Assembly (NCBI RefSeq): GCF_027580225.2
Contig: NC_073358.2
Coordinates: 31,584,501 to 31,648,500 of the forward strand
Direction: 5' to 3'
Origin: Misgurnus anguillicaudatus
Lineage: Eukaryota; Chordata; Actinopteri; Cypriniformes; Cobitidae
Length of the DNA: 64,000 nt
Made by a program: the position numbers and the translations under genes. A model generated the notes under the pieces. It ran no database searches, had not been told where the DNA came from, and saw only the letters and a list, made by a program, of their open reading frames with translations. Below, piece after piece: positions 34,273 to 44,701 of the stretch; positions within the stretch are counted from its first letter, which is position 1; each line of letters starts with the position of its first letter.

Positions 34273-36590
34273 CGAGACCTGCCAACAGTAGCATATGACG
34301 AGTGAGGATATGTAGGATGACAGGAGGGCGTCAGCTGTCTTAATGAACAAATGACTGTAACACTATTGTCAGCTCAGGCCCCTCTCATTAAAACATTCCC
34401 CAAACTGCCCACGTCGCCTGTAAAGTCCCCTCTTTATTTTTAGGTGTCTAATTAGGGGCCTTTGGCTTAGCCTTCTTACACTCTGTGTCGACTTTAAAGA
34501 GGTAATTAGAGAGATTATGTCTAGGCTGCTGTGAGAGTGTAGGCAAAACAGACCAAATGGACCAAGCTGGAAGTTTGGAGCATGAGGAAAAACATAAGAT
34601 TTGGTCCCTTTTGTATACCAGTATGGAAGTTCAGATAGGCCTAATGAATGCAAACTCTATGTTTTTCCATTAGAGGAAATATTTTTGTATATTTATTTAT
34701 TGCTGAAAAGTAGCGAGTAGCAAGCGATGATGTTATTGACGTGCCTTGTGAATGCATAAACGCATTCTATATGCGATCTTGAAAGCGCAATTAGCAAATC
34801 CAGTAGAAATTCCTGCCTTGTCTTAAACAGCATGCATGCTGTTTTCAAATACCCAGATAAAAATTCCTTGCAATTTCCTTTAAATTCCCACAGGGATGTC
34901 TGTGGAGGTACTCATTACAAACTTATATATGGACGTTTTTTAAGAGACAGCTGAGTCAAGCTAAAATTCGGTGCTAAATAAGAAGTCTGTTTCGTTCGAA
35001 TTTAAGTCCTCCGAGAATCAAACTATTTATTAAGTAAATTCTGGCTTTGGCTCCGGAATAAAGAAAATCAACACAAGACAGACAGACAGAAAAAACAGGG
35101 GTTGATCGGAGAAGGTGGCAATGGACCAACATGGTGTAATGGATTTGGAAGTGACTTTAATTACACATGTGGCTATGTGAGTATGTAAGTGTGAGGTGCG
35201 TACAGAGAAAAAGAGACAGAGAGACTCAAATATGAAAGAATCAGCATAATATTACAATACATTTATGAATTTGCCAGACGCTTTCATCCAAAGTGACTTG
35301 CGGTGCATTACAAGCTTTTACATTTTATCAGTATGCATGTTCCTTGTGATAAGATCTAATGCAACAAACACTGATAAAATGGCATCACTTATCATTCCAA
35401 AGTATAAAAACTGCTTAAAATATTCAGAAACAGAAAGCTTGTGGACAAAAAATGGTTTAGTAGGCAAATAGAAAAGAGGGACGAAGCACAAAAACAGGCA
35501 GGGAGAGAGGAGTGCTGCTTGGTGTGGGCCCCGTGCTGTAAATTGCATCTGTTCCTAATTAGGGAGTGCTAATGAAGGCCTGTGTTCGTCCCGGTCCCAC
35601 TGAGAGACGGGCTGGCTCACAGCCTTCATCACAGAGATTGAAAGCGAGAGAGAGAGAGACCGACTTTAATATCATTCGGTTACTTAACACAGTACCAACT
35701 TATTCCAAATGAAAGACTGCAAAATAATGTAGCCGTAACTACGGAAGTGATTAAAATTCAGATCCCGATTCCTGTTTACTTACTCGGTTATCGTGTGTGT
35801 TTTGTAGCGAAGACTTACTAGGCATAAAGGCTCACACGCTCGGTTGTGTAGGTGTGTGTGCACGTTTGTAAGCAGCAGGCGTAATTAGCAGGGATTTCTC
35901 GGATAACGAGTTTTTCCTCCAGCAGCGGGGGACACTGTAAGGTCAGGCTGAGTCGGACATTCCCACACCCTGTAGTGAATACAGGTGGCCTTCCTCTGCA
36001 CCACACCCTCCACACACACACAGAGACGCTTGATCATTATTGTTGACCGTGAGCTCATCGCCAACAAAATTTACCATACAGCTTGCGCAAGAAGAAACTT
36101 TGAAGACCTGAAGACTTTTACTGCCTGAAAACCAAGAATGCAACCCAGCGTGTAAAGCTATTAGTGTGGCCCGCTCATGGTCCAGAGTAAAGGTATTCAG
36201 CTCTGACAAAAGGAACAGCTTGTGCACCTCCCCTCCCAATTACTGACCCTGACAGGGGTAAACAGAGTTCCTCTCCAATCTTTCCTACATCTCCCACCAC
36301 CCAGGCCAAGCTGCGGCCCTTTGATCAGCCTGGAGCTCATTAATGCTCTTATCTGCTTTAATTAGCTCCCAGGGTCACGCGGCCCCTTTAAAGCTGACCC
36401 CAGACCAGCTGTTCAAGCAGTCAGTTTTCTGTATGTCGTAGACAGATATCTGGATGGGAGTTCTCCAAAATATTGAATCGAGATACATTTTTTTAGACTA
36501 CACTTGTGGTTGAGGTGAAACAGGGCCTAGATCAGAGCACCGTTATTTTTGTACATTTTATTGTATTTAAACATTTTTAAAAAATGCTGG
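34273..36590. other. intergenic with candidate conserved blocks
   Basis: 34,360-34,520 (ggtgtctaattaggggcctt), 35,530-35,640 (cctaattagggagtgctaat) and 36,230-36,420 (gatcagcctggagctcattaa) share TAATTA-type homeodomain cores in repeat-free DNA. A SINE fragment lies at 35,257. No genes. Confidence 0.35.
35257..35362 (-). mobile_element. SINE fragment, 3' part
   Basis: Reads inverted: tttgccagacgctttcatcc, aaagtgacttgcggtgcatt, ttttatcagtatgcatgttcc. The tRNA head is too diverged to see. Confidence 0.65.
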
Positions 36591-36780
36591 GCAGTTTTCA
36601 AGGATTGAACCCAACCCATTGGGTGGTAATTTTAACCTATTGTTTCAACTCAAAATGCTGGGTGGTTTAACCCATTATTGGATCAAATGTAAACATTTTC
36701 TGGGTTAATTTAACCCAGTGGCTTTGGATTTGACCCAACACTGGGTGATTGAAAATAACCCAGCATGTTTTGGGTGCAGG
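36591..36780. repeat. aaccca/tgggtt palindromic repeat
   Basis: Alternating gctgggtggtttaaccca, ctgggttaatttaacccag and gacccaacactgggtg; same class as 33709-33880. Confidence 0.6.
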
Positions 36781-37306
36781 GTCAAATGTAATTCCATATA
36801 CCCAAGTTCATCCTCCTTTTAATTTGACTGCTTTTGTGAAGCATGTGACTAAATACTTGTTAAGGCGTTTTTGGAAGCTTAGCAGAATTTAAAGATTAGG
36901 TCATCCCACCCAGCGTTAGCCAACGGCCAAGAGTGCACACTATTAAGTTTCATGAGACATCTCATAATGAGGTCCGTTGCCTGCAAAAGCTTACAAAGTT
37001 ACTCAAGCGTTCAGCTGCGCCTCTGAACTGAGAAAAATATTTCTGGGATTTTAAATGTGTTGGATTCAAGCATACATGTATGCGAGCATGCGTTGGTCTA
37101 TTGTTGTAAACAAGCAAACTGCTTTCCACAAGAGAGGGGAAAAAACCATCAAAACCGAAGCAATTAATCCACAGTATGGTCTCATGCTGCTCTGTAGGAC
37201 AAACTGCCTTTGAGGTAACCCACAAAATTAACTGGATGAATCAGGTCTGGACAGAGCCCACAGACGCAATGGCACAGAGAACTGGGATGACACTACATGG
37301 ATTGCT
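36781..37306. other. intergenic
   Basis: No gene or repeat recognised. Confidence 0.4.
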
Positions 37307-37310
37307 TTAA

Positions 37311-37735
37311 AGGGACACTCCACTTTTTTTTGAAAATATCTTTATTTTCCAGCTCCCCTAGTGTTAAACTTTTGATTCTTACCGTTTTGGAATCCATTCA
37401 GCTGATCTCCGGTACTGGCGCTACCACTTTTAGCATGGCTTAACATAATCCATTGAATCTGATTAGACCATTAGCATCACGCCTAAAAAAATAACCAAAG
37501 AGTTTTGATATTTTTTTCTATTGACTTCTGTAGTTATATCGTGTACTAAGACCGATGGAAAATTAAAAGTTGCGATTTTCTAGGCAGATATGGCTAGGAA
37601 CTATACTCTCATTCTGGCGTAATAATCAAGGACTTTGCTGCCATAACATGGCTGCAGGAGGCGCAATGATATTACGTAGTGCCGAAAATAGTCCCCTGCT
37701 ATTCAAAGATGCTAAGAAGACTATTTTAGGCTGCT
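37311..37735 (+). mobile_element. AGGGACACTCC family, left arm and centre only
   Basis: TTAA at 37307-37310, then AGGGACACTCCACTTTT. It matches the left arm of the 14262-15065 element through tctggcgtaataatcaagg to the central actattttaggc, then homology stops, so the right arm is missing. Confidence 0.8.
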
Positions 37736-37784
37736 GCGTCTGACATGTTTTCTTGTGAATTCGCTTTTTTTATCAGGCTCTTTA

Positions 37785-37930
37785 AGTTTAGGTTCAGTAA
37801 TTTCCCTTAAATGCAATGAAAAGGTTATTAGTCAATAACTCAAATGCCTTATTTTCACAAATGTCACTTGAGTCATTTCATGGGTATGACTTGGTATGTC
37901 TTTCGCTGCAAAACCCTCTAAATGCATGCA
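37785..37930. repeat. Dispersed repeat shared with 41806-41990
   Basis: gcaatgaaaaggttattagtca and aactcaaatgccttattttca recur almost unchanged at 41900-41945; aaaaccctctaa also occurs in both. Confidence 0.6.
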
Positions 37931-38214
37931 CAATTTTTGGCAAAAAAATCCACTTATAACAAAAATCCAGTTGCAAAATCACTAAAGATTGCGAATTATT
38001 AAATTCAGAATGTCAAAATTAAGAAACTGAACCACATTGTGGGGGGCATTGTGATCCTTGTGGCTGCCACATTCGGGTTGTATTTAGGTCGTTTCTCATC
38101 CCATTGTTGATCCAATTAATCTTCTGTGCACTTAAAAGACTTTGCTAAAAAATAACGTTTAGTGGATTCTGCCAACAAAGCGGTATTTCTGAATGACCTG
38201 AGGCCGGAATTAAG

Positions 38215-38500
38215 CGGATTTGAAGTGAAGGTATTCAATGTAAGGAATAATTGACGACGGACCACTGAATTATAGGAAAATAATGCACACCCTTCGCGTT
38301 ATTTGAAATTATTTTCAAATAATTCAAAGGAGCGAAGTTAATTATTTCATACCATGGTTAACACAAACTATTTAAACTGCCTATTTTTAAGGCATTTGAC
38401 AAGTTAGGTGTGCGGTTATCAAAAAATAATGCATACCCATGGAACATTTCTCAACCAATCAGAACACAGCATTCAACAGATCGGTGGTATAAGTGCCAAG
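38215..38500. repeat. Second copy of the ataatgcac palindrome repeat
   Basis: ggaataattgacgacggacc, tataggaaaataatgcacac and the flank ctgattggttgag-type sequence (inverted) correspond to 24085-24395. Confidence 0.6.
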
Positions 38501-38674
38501 AGCATTCGGTTAATATTATCTCATTTTTGATGGAGGTGGCGTTTAGCTGCTTTTGCATTTGAGCTCCTCAAATATTGTCAACACTGCGTGCTTCAACGTG
38601 TATCAGAAATCCAATTAAATTTGCAAGTGGAACTATTTAAAGCTGGTGATATGAAATAGATTTATGTACATGCA

Positions 38675-38802
38675 AACATTTGGCAGACACTTTTATCCAA
38701 AGTGACTTTAAGTGCATTCAAGGTATACATTTTTCATCAGTATGCGGTTCCCCGGGAATCAAACCCACAACCTTTGCACTGCTAATGCAAGTGAGCTATA
38801 GG
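38675..38802 (-). mobile_element. tRNA-derived SINE, nearly complete
   Basis: Inverted copy: aacatttggcagacactttt, tccaaagtgactttaagtgc, then B-box complement tccccgggaatcaaaccc and head gctaatgcaagtgagctata. Confidence 0.78.
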
Positions 38803-38927
38803 ATGTAATACCAGAGACTCATTTCTCTCCCGCTTTATATAACCACCACACAGCTATTCAGTCTCTTCATCTTGGGAGTGTAAATGACTGAAATTATCAC
38901 TCCAGAATTCATAGTGAAATGAATTGT

Positions 38928-39540
38928 ATGCATTTGGCAGATGCTTTTAAATCCAAAGCATCTTAAAGGTCTCGTTCTTTCTGTGTTTTTGAAGCTTTGA
39001 TTGTGTTTACAGTGCGCAATATAGCATGTGTTCATGTTTTACGTGTAAAAAAGCGTCATTTTTCCACACAATTTACTTATCTGTATACCTCTGTTTTCAC
39101 TGTCCTAAAAACGGTCTGATGTCTTCCTTGGTCAGTGAAGTCCCTCCTTCAGAAATACGTAACGAGTTCTGATTGTGTAGTTTGTTTAGTGTGTTGTGAT
39201 TCGATAGGAGCTTAGCTTGCCGTTAGCTTAGCTGGCGACTGAAGTATTCCTGTGGGTGGAGTTTAGTCAAAAACTGTTCTATTGACGTCATTAAAGCAGG
39301 AAGTAGAGGGATGTAGTCCAAACCGGTCGTTCGCTGTAGACTTTGAAAGGTGACTTCTGTTAAAGGAAATATATTGCCTGGCCTTGAACTTTGACCTTTA
39401 TCATTTTGCAGGTATTATTTATGCTCTAACAGCAACATTACACACTAACTAAAGTTTGAAAAAGAATGTGACCTTTAATAATCGATTTTATCAGTATTGT
39501 GCTTTCCTTGGGGATCAAATCTGCTACCTATGTGCTACAT
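38928..39540 (-). mobile_element. SINE split in two by a TTAA MITE
   Basis: 38928-38966 is the tail half (gcatttggcagatgctttta); 39479-39540 is the body/head half (ttttatcagtattgtgctttcc, ggggatcaaatctgctacc). The MITE 38967-39474 lies exactly between them. Confidence 0.75.
38967..39474 (-). mobile_element. TTAA-flanked MITE (AGGTCACGTTCTT family), copy inside a SINE
   Basis: TTAA at 38963-38966 and 39475-39478; ends AGGTCTCGTTCTTTC / GAATGTGACCT. It matches 28177-28703 on the opposite strand. Its flanks (38928-38966 and 39479-39540) are two halves of one minus-strand SINE. Confidence 0.85.
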
Positions 39541-39544
39541 TATA

Positions 39545-39690
39545 AACAACGCTGGGTTATTTTCAACCCACTGTTGGGTCAAAGGGGCTAGCCTGTTGGG
39601 TTCTAATTTATCCTATGATGGGTTGTTTCATTTTGAAATTAGTTGGGTCACATATAAACATTTTCTGGGTTGATTTATCCCAAAAACAGT
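39545..39690. repeat. aaccca/tgggtt palindromic repeat
   Basis: aacgctgggttattttcaacc ... tctgggttgatttatcccaa; a further member of the 33709-33880 class. Confidence 0.55.
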
Positions 39691-39699
39691 AACCAAAAG

Positions 39700-41805
39700 T
39701 AAATGAAAGATGGAGGAACAGCCACAAACACACACACACATATACACGCACTATCACTGAGGTGAGTCTACACTTTGCTCTCAGTATCTGTAAGCACCTG
39801 CCACAACTTTGTGACAGTGTATCAATAATGACTCATTTCATTAACAGGAAGACATCTCAGGTACTCGAATATAAACGTGCAGCATGTATACAGAGATATT
39901 CGAGAAGCGAAGGTGGGAGGAGGGCTGTTAAAAAAAGTGACGCGACGACCCTCGATGTTGCTAATTCATTTACAGATTTAATTAGATGGATGGAGCCCCT
40001 CGCAGTTATTAAAACAGAGGGGAGAAAATGTTGCCAGCACCACAGCACTTTTTAATTATGACTCCAGATCCCTGCTTGCTGACGTCTAGGGAACTGCTTA
40101 ATTAAAATCCTCATTATTTTACTTTTAATTAGTTCCCCCCTCTTTTGTTTCTTCTCACCATATGGCCATGTTCCATGGTCAAATCAACTTAATTGAGCTA
40201 ATTTAGCTGATCAGTTTAATTATTCAGAGTCCTCTGATTGGATGGAATTGTTGTCCCTGCACCCCCCTCCCCATCACCCCCAAACCCCTCCCCCTAAGTA
40301 TTTTTTAATCATTCTCTTCTCCTCTGTTACAACTAGAACTAATGAATTACACTTTGTTCCTGTGGCTCAGTTGAGAGAGCACTGTGTTAGGTTGTGGGTT
40401 CGAAACACACACATACTGATAAAGATGCCAATTGGACATCAGTTTTGGCCACTAATGTAAATGTATTTGTGGGCAAGCTGATGGGACGACAGTCTATTTG
40501 TGTCTCCCTGATGTGCGATACCACCACATAAATCCCCTGGTACTAAACTGAGCTGCCTACCAAGAGAGTAGCCCATTCAAAGTCTTACAATACTTGTGTC
40601 CTGATGTAATCCAGGCTGACCGGCCTGAGTAAAGCAGTTAGCCTTGGTCAGCAAAAGCACGAACCGCTCTTCTAATCTACTAATGAGAACCAATAATGAG
40701 GACTGATCTGTCTCTCATTTGTGCCAGTAACACCTCAAACCTTTCTTTGTTCCTCTCCCTTGTTTAGTTTCGAAAAGTTTTGGAGCATTTACCGTGAGGC
40801 ATTTTCCATTCAGTAGGCTACTCACAAAGACACACTGTACGATCAGCATTCAGGTAGTCTGAACAGATCCCAAAGTTTGGCCGCAGTCTCTTTCTCCCTC
40901 TCTCTTTGGTTGCATTAAGCTGTTTGGCACTCGTCTCCACTGCTTCTCTACCAGCGAAGCCAAACAGCTGTGCTGGCAGCCTAAAAACAGAAAGCCAAAC
41001 AGAGAGGCCTGCCATATGTGTATATAGGCTATATAGGCTTTATTTTTGATATATATGCATGACCTTTAGTATATTACCATTTGATGGTTGGTGTGGTTTT
41101 GCAGAAGTCTAAATGGGCTCCCTCGCAATCAGTTAAAAAATATCCCTCCTTCATCTGTTCTGCTTTTTCCTCATCTTCACACAACATGAGGTGAGGAAAC
41201 AATGTAATTACACCAATTTGCATGTGTTAATTGGATTAATTAGTGAATTTGAAGAAACGAGAATAAAGTCTACACTCGTCCTCGCAGATAAGGGCTTCTC
41301 TAAATCAGTGTACTTAAAAATAAAGTTTTCTCCTTCCTTTACAAGTTGGCAAAGCCGTGTGGTAGAGCTCTGATTTGAGAAACCGTTAATTGGCTTTTGA
41401 ATATGTCAAACTAATTAGAAATGCACAGTTGACGCATGATTGGGCTGAATGCAAAGAGCTCCTTGAATGGCCAAGGGAGTTTTTATTTTATTTTCTGAGA
41501 TTCACATACCCCTCCTCTTACTTATCAAGATTTAGAGATAATTGCAATTAAGATCATTTGCATAAGTTAATGAATTTTTCAGCCGCTTTCCTTAACAATG
41601 TCAGGCCACAGAATATATTTATGGCACGCCAACACTTACACAGTACACAGACTTAATACGTTAATATGCATGTGATCAGAGGTTAGAAACATATAGCTTT
41701 GGTCGTTGATGCTGATATAGCTATGGTTTATTCAAAATAAAGCACACCTTTTTATATAGCTCTATAATTATACATACTATCATTAATAAGGTATACATAC
41801 TATTA
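39700..41805. other. intergenic with candidate conserved blocks
   Basis: 39,930-40,240 and 41,150-41,620 are repeat-free and dense in TAATTA/ATTAAT words (cttttaattagttccccc, gttaattggattaattagtg). A SINE head lies at 40,356. No exons. Confidence 0.35.
40356..40435 (+). mobile_element. SINE head fragment
   Basis: A box tgtggctcagttgagagagc and B box-like tgggttcgaaacacac, then tactgataaagatg; the tail is missing. Confidence 0.65.
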
Positions 41806-41990
41806 TCATAAAACCCTCTAAGGGCATCTAACGCGTTTCATTTTGTAAATGAGCATTTTTTTTAATCTTATGTTTAGGTTCCGTAATTTCACTTAAATTG
41901 CAATGAAAAGGTTATTAGTCAGTGATTCAAGTGCCTTATTTTCAAAAATATCACTTAAGTTATTTCATTTAGAGGAAAACACTACCATTT
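41806..41990. repeat. Dispersed repeat shared with 37785-37930
   Basis: Contains ccctctaagggcatctaacg, tgcaatgaaaaggttattag and gtgccttattttcaaaaatat; the interval between shared words differs from the other copy. Confidence 0.6.
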
Positions 41991-42186
41991 TCAATATTTT
42001 ACTATGTTCTTACCTCAACTTAGACGAATTAATACATACCCATCTTTTTTCAATGCGTGCACTTAATCTTTGTACAGCATGTCGTGAATGTGTTAGCATT
42101 TAGCCTAGCCCCATTCATTCCTTAGGATCCAAACAGGGATAAATTTAGAAGGCACCAAACACTTCCATGTTTTTCCTATTTAAAGA

Positions 42187-42660
42187 CTGTTATGGTGCAT
42201 TCCCAACAGCCGTGGTAGATGCGTCAAAAAAGCGCTATTCGCACGTAGTTGGACGCTTGAACATTTGAAGATTCACTCACTTCCTGTAATCACGTCACTA
42301 CTACAGCAAGGTCCTGATTGTTTTTGTTTTTTTAAGTTATGTTTTTGTGCCGTTTTTTGCCTTTATTAGATACATACTATGGTAGGAGAGGACAGGAAAC
42401 TATAGGGTGGAGAGAGGGGTACGGGATCGGCAAAGGACCTCGAGCCGGGATTCGAACTCGGGTCGCCGAAAGTGCGTCTGCACCATATGTCGGAGCACTT
42501 GCCCACACCACCATCGGCTCCGACAAGGTCCTGATTGGTTAACATGGCACAGAAATCTGACGAAGTTCAGATTTTTCAACTCGCGTGTATTCCGCGGCAA
42601 CGCTCAATTTGCACGTTCCGCACGTTTTGTGTCATTCGTGCCGCAGGATGCCTAATCGCG
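42187..42660. mobile_element. CpG-rich TIR repeat, second copy, carrying a SINE insertion
   Basis: Shares cttcctgtaatcacgtcact and cgcggcaacgctcaattt with 3151-3596. It is split by the SINE 42321-42523, and its right end is lost where another SINE fragment begins (about 42663). Confidence 0.7.
42321..42523 (-). mobile_element. tRNA-derived SINE with perfect 14-bp target duplication
   Basis: Flanked by caaggtcctgattg at 42307-42320 and 42524-42537. The minus strand reads a tRNA-like head (ggagccgatggtggtgtggg, then B box gagttcgaatcccggctc), a body ending aataaaggcaaaaaac, and an A-rich 3' tail. Pol III-type head plus A-rich tail plus long duplication identify LINE-driven insertion. Confidence 0.88.
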
Positions 42661-42662
42661 TG

Positions 42663-42718
42663 CTCCCTGGGATCGAACCTACAACCTTTTTTGCTGCTAA
42701 CACAATGAAGCTACAGGA
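42663..42718 (-). mobile_element. SINE head fragment
   Basis: Inverted head: tccctgggatcgaacctacaa (B-box complement) and gctgctaacacaatgaagctac. Confidence 0.6.
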
Positions 42719-42870
42719 ACATAGTATCTTACATATACGTATCTTAGTACTATGTATTCTAAAAAACAGTGTTTTTTCTTATGTCTTTATACATTTTACA
42801 GTATTTTTAAACAAACTAAACACTTTTTTCAAAATGATCCATCTTCTCTTCTTATAAGATCCAACAAATA

Positions 42871-43040
42871 TACAGTACGCTCTTAATAACGAAGGTGCTT
42901 AAAGGTTTCTATACAGCGATTCCATAGAAGAACCATGTTTTTCATACCTTCTTATAGGAACCTTCTTTATGAAACCATTCGAACAAAAAAATTCTTTGCC
43001 AATGTAAAGCACATTTATTTGCAAAAGAATCATTTGACTT
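42871..43040. repeat. Diverged relative of the aaggtgctt repeat
   Basis: acgaaggtgcttaaaggtttc, ccatagaagaaccatgttt and ggaaccttctttatg follow the order of 34010-34238. Confidence 0.5.
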
Positions 43041-43530
43041 AGTCACAGCTGGCTTTTACACTTCCAACCCTCCCTCACGCTATATGTACACACTGGCTTA
43101 CACATATAAACAACCATAATGAGGTATTTTTGGCTTAAATTTCTCTCAGAAAATAAGGGAAACTTTTTTTATTCATCATAAAAGTAAATTGGAAAGGAAC
43201 ACCTTGTGATTGCAGGCCAAAGGTAGTTGAAAAAAAGAGCCACGGGTTTAATTAGCTAATTAAATAAACAAGATATGAGGGAATTTACTGCCAAAAAGCA
43301 ATTACAGGAACACCATAATGAGAAAACTTCTCAAACCTCAGCAAATCAGATTTAGAGGAAGTTATGAATGCTGTGAGGAGGGCCCAGATAAAAGCAAAAA
43401 GCAGGAAAGCATATTGCACATGTGTGTTTTTTTTTGGGTGCAGTTAACGCAGTTGCAGGAGACCTGCTCTGTAAGACCCACAGATTGAAATCAAGGCAGG
43501 AGAACGAAAAAGTGCCAGCCCAAATGCCTT
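43041..43530. other. lmo4 3' flank
   Basis: Repeat-free DNA with gggtttaattagctaattaa near 43,246, an almost palindromic homeodomain-type site. Nothing coding. Confidence 0.4.
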
Positions 43531-44692
43531 TTTATTACTCTCTTTAATGATGCAGATGCAGGGGTTTGTGTTGAAATCTGAAGGGTAATGAACCATGTTT
43601 TAGCTGAGAACTAAAACACGTCAAGCCAAAAACAACATATGATGCACAGTGCAATATAGACAAGAAGACTGTATTTGGGATGGTTATAATCATTTAATTA
43701 AGTACTTTTCTTTTTACAGATATCTTATAACATTTTTCAGCATCCTTCGTTTGAACGGAGGATGCTAGGAAACAGACCAACCATTTAACACGGTACAACA
43801 GCACATAAAAGAAATATATACAATTTTCACTCTCCTTACCAACCCGACCCTACTTTCCCAGCTTTTAAGCAAAACTCTTGGCAGACACTGAATACCAGTC
43901 TCTATTAGAGAATATGCATACATACATATAATTTAATCTACAAAACCATTGGAAAAAACATGCCTCTACAGACTATGGCGCTTTCAATAAGAACGCTTCA
44001 TAAGTCATTAACTTGAGCAGACGAAATAATACATGTTCATGTATTTGTATTGAGCATGTGTATGATTATTATCTAACAGGATGTACATGACAAAGGAGAG
44101 AAAACTGGACATGAAACGTTTTGTGGCACTAAAGGTGCCAGAAATTAATTAAAATAAAATAAACTTACACTTAAAGTGAAAAGGGCTAAACAAACAAAAC
44201 CACCACTCGAACAAAACCTGAACAATCATATGCTTAATGATGGAGTAAACTATGAAGTGATATGAATCATCATCCATACCATCATCCACCAGTCCATACT
44301 TGGGTTTCGTCCATCACATCTCGAAGGAAAAACTTCTCGAAGCAAAACAAACCATGTTGAGCATCACCCCCAAGAACTGCTCATTAATAGAGTCTAAGGC
44401 TTTTGCGTTACGCAGTACCAGCCATAACCAGGCAGGCCGTATGCGGGTGCGCATCATCCGTTTCTTTCATCAACTTGATTTTGTTTCCCCTAGTCAAGGG
44501 TGATTGTCTCGCAAGTGACTCGTAGTACTCGCATAATGTTGTATACTTCTAAGGTGGCTGGATGCATAAAGTGGGGTGAAAGGTCTTGGGTGTGGGGGAC
44601 GTTCACAATGAGAAGGGCAAATGAGAGGCAGGAGTCAAAGAGACAAGACAGATGAAAAGAAGGCACACTGCAAATTACAAATCCAAGTTTCC
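43531..44692 (-). other. lmo4: probable lmo4 3' UTR
   Basis: The segment downstream of the lmo4 stop has no repeat that I recognise and looks single-copy. Minus-strand poly(A)-signal candidates are ATTAAA (complement of 43693-43698) and AATAAA (complement of 43531-43536), giving a UTR of about 1.0-1.16 kb, plausible for LMO4. The exact end is not known from sequence. Confidence 0.45.
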
Positions 44693-44701
44693 TCAGCACA
44701 C
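44693..44701 (-). CDS. lmo4: lmo4 terminal coding exon: Val-Cys-stop only
   Basis: On the minus strand, ctacgcag|GTGTGCTGA: an AG acceptor at 44703-44702 is followed at once by GTG TGC TGA. This supplies the VC-stop that must follow ...LLPDQK in LMO4 proteins. Without it, exon 3 would read through its GT donor. A generic gene caller would miss these nine bases. The exon continues as 3' UTR. Confidence 0.85.
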   Translation of the reverse strand: MC

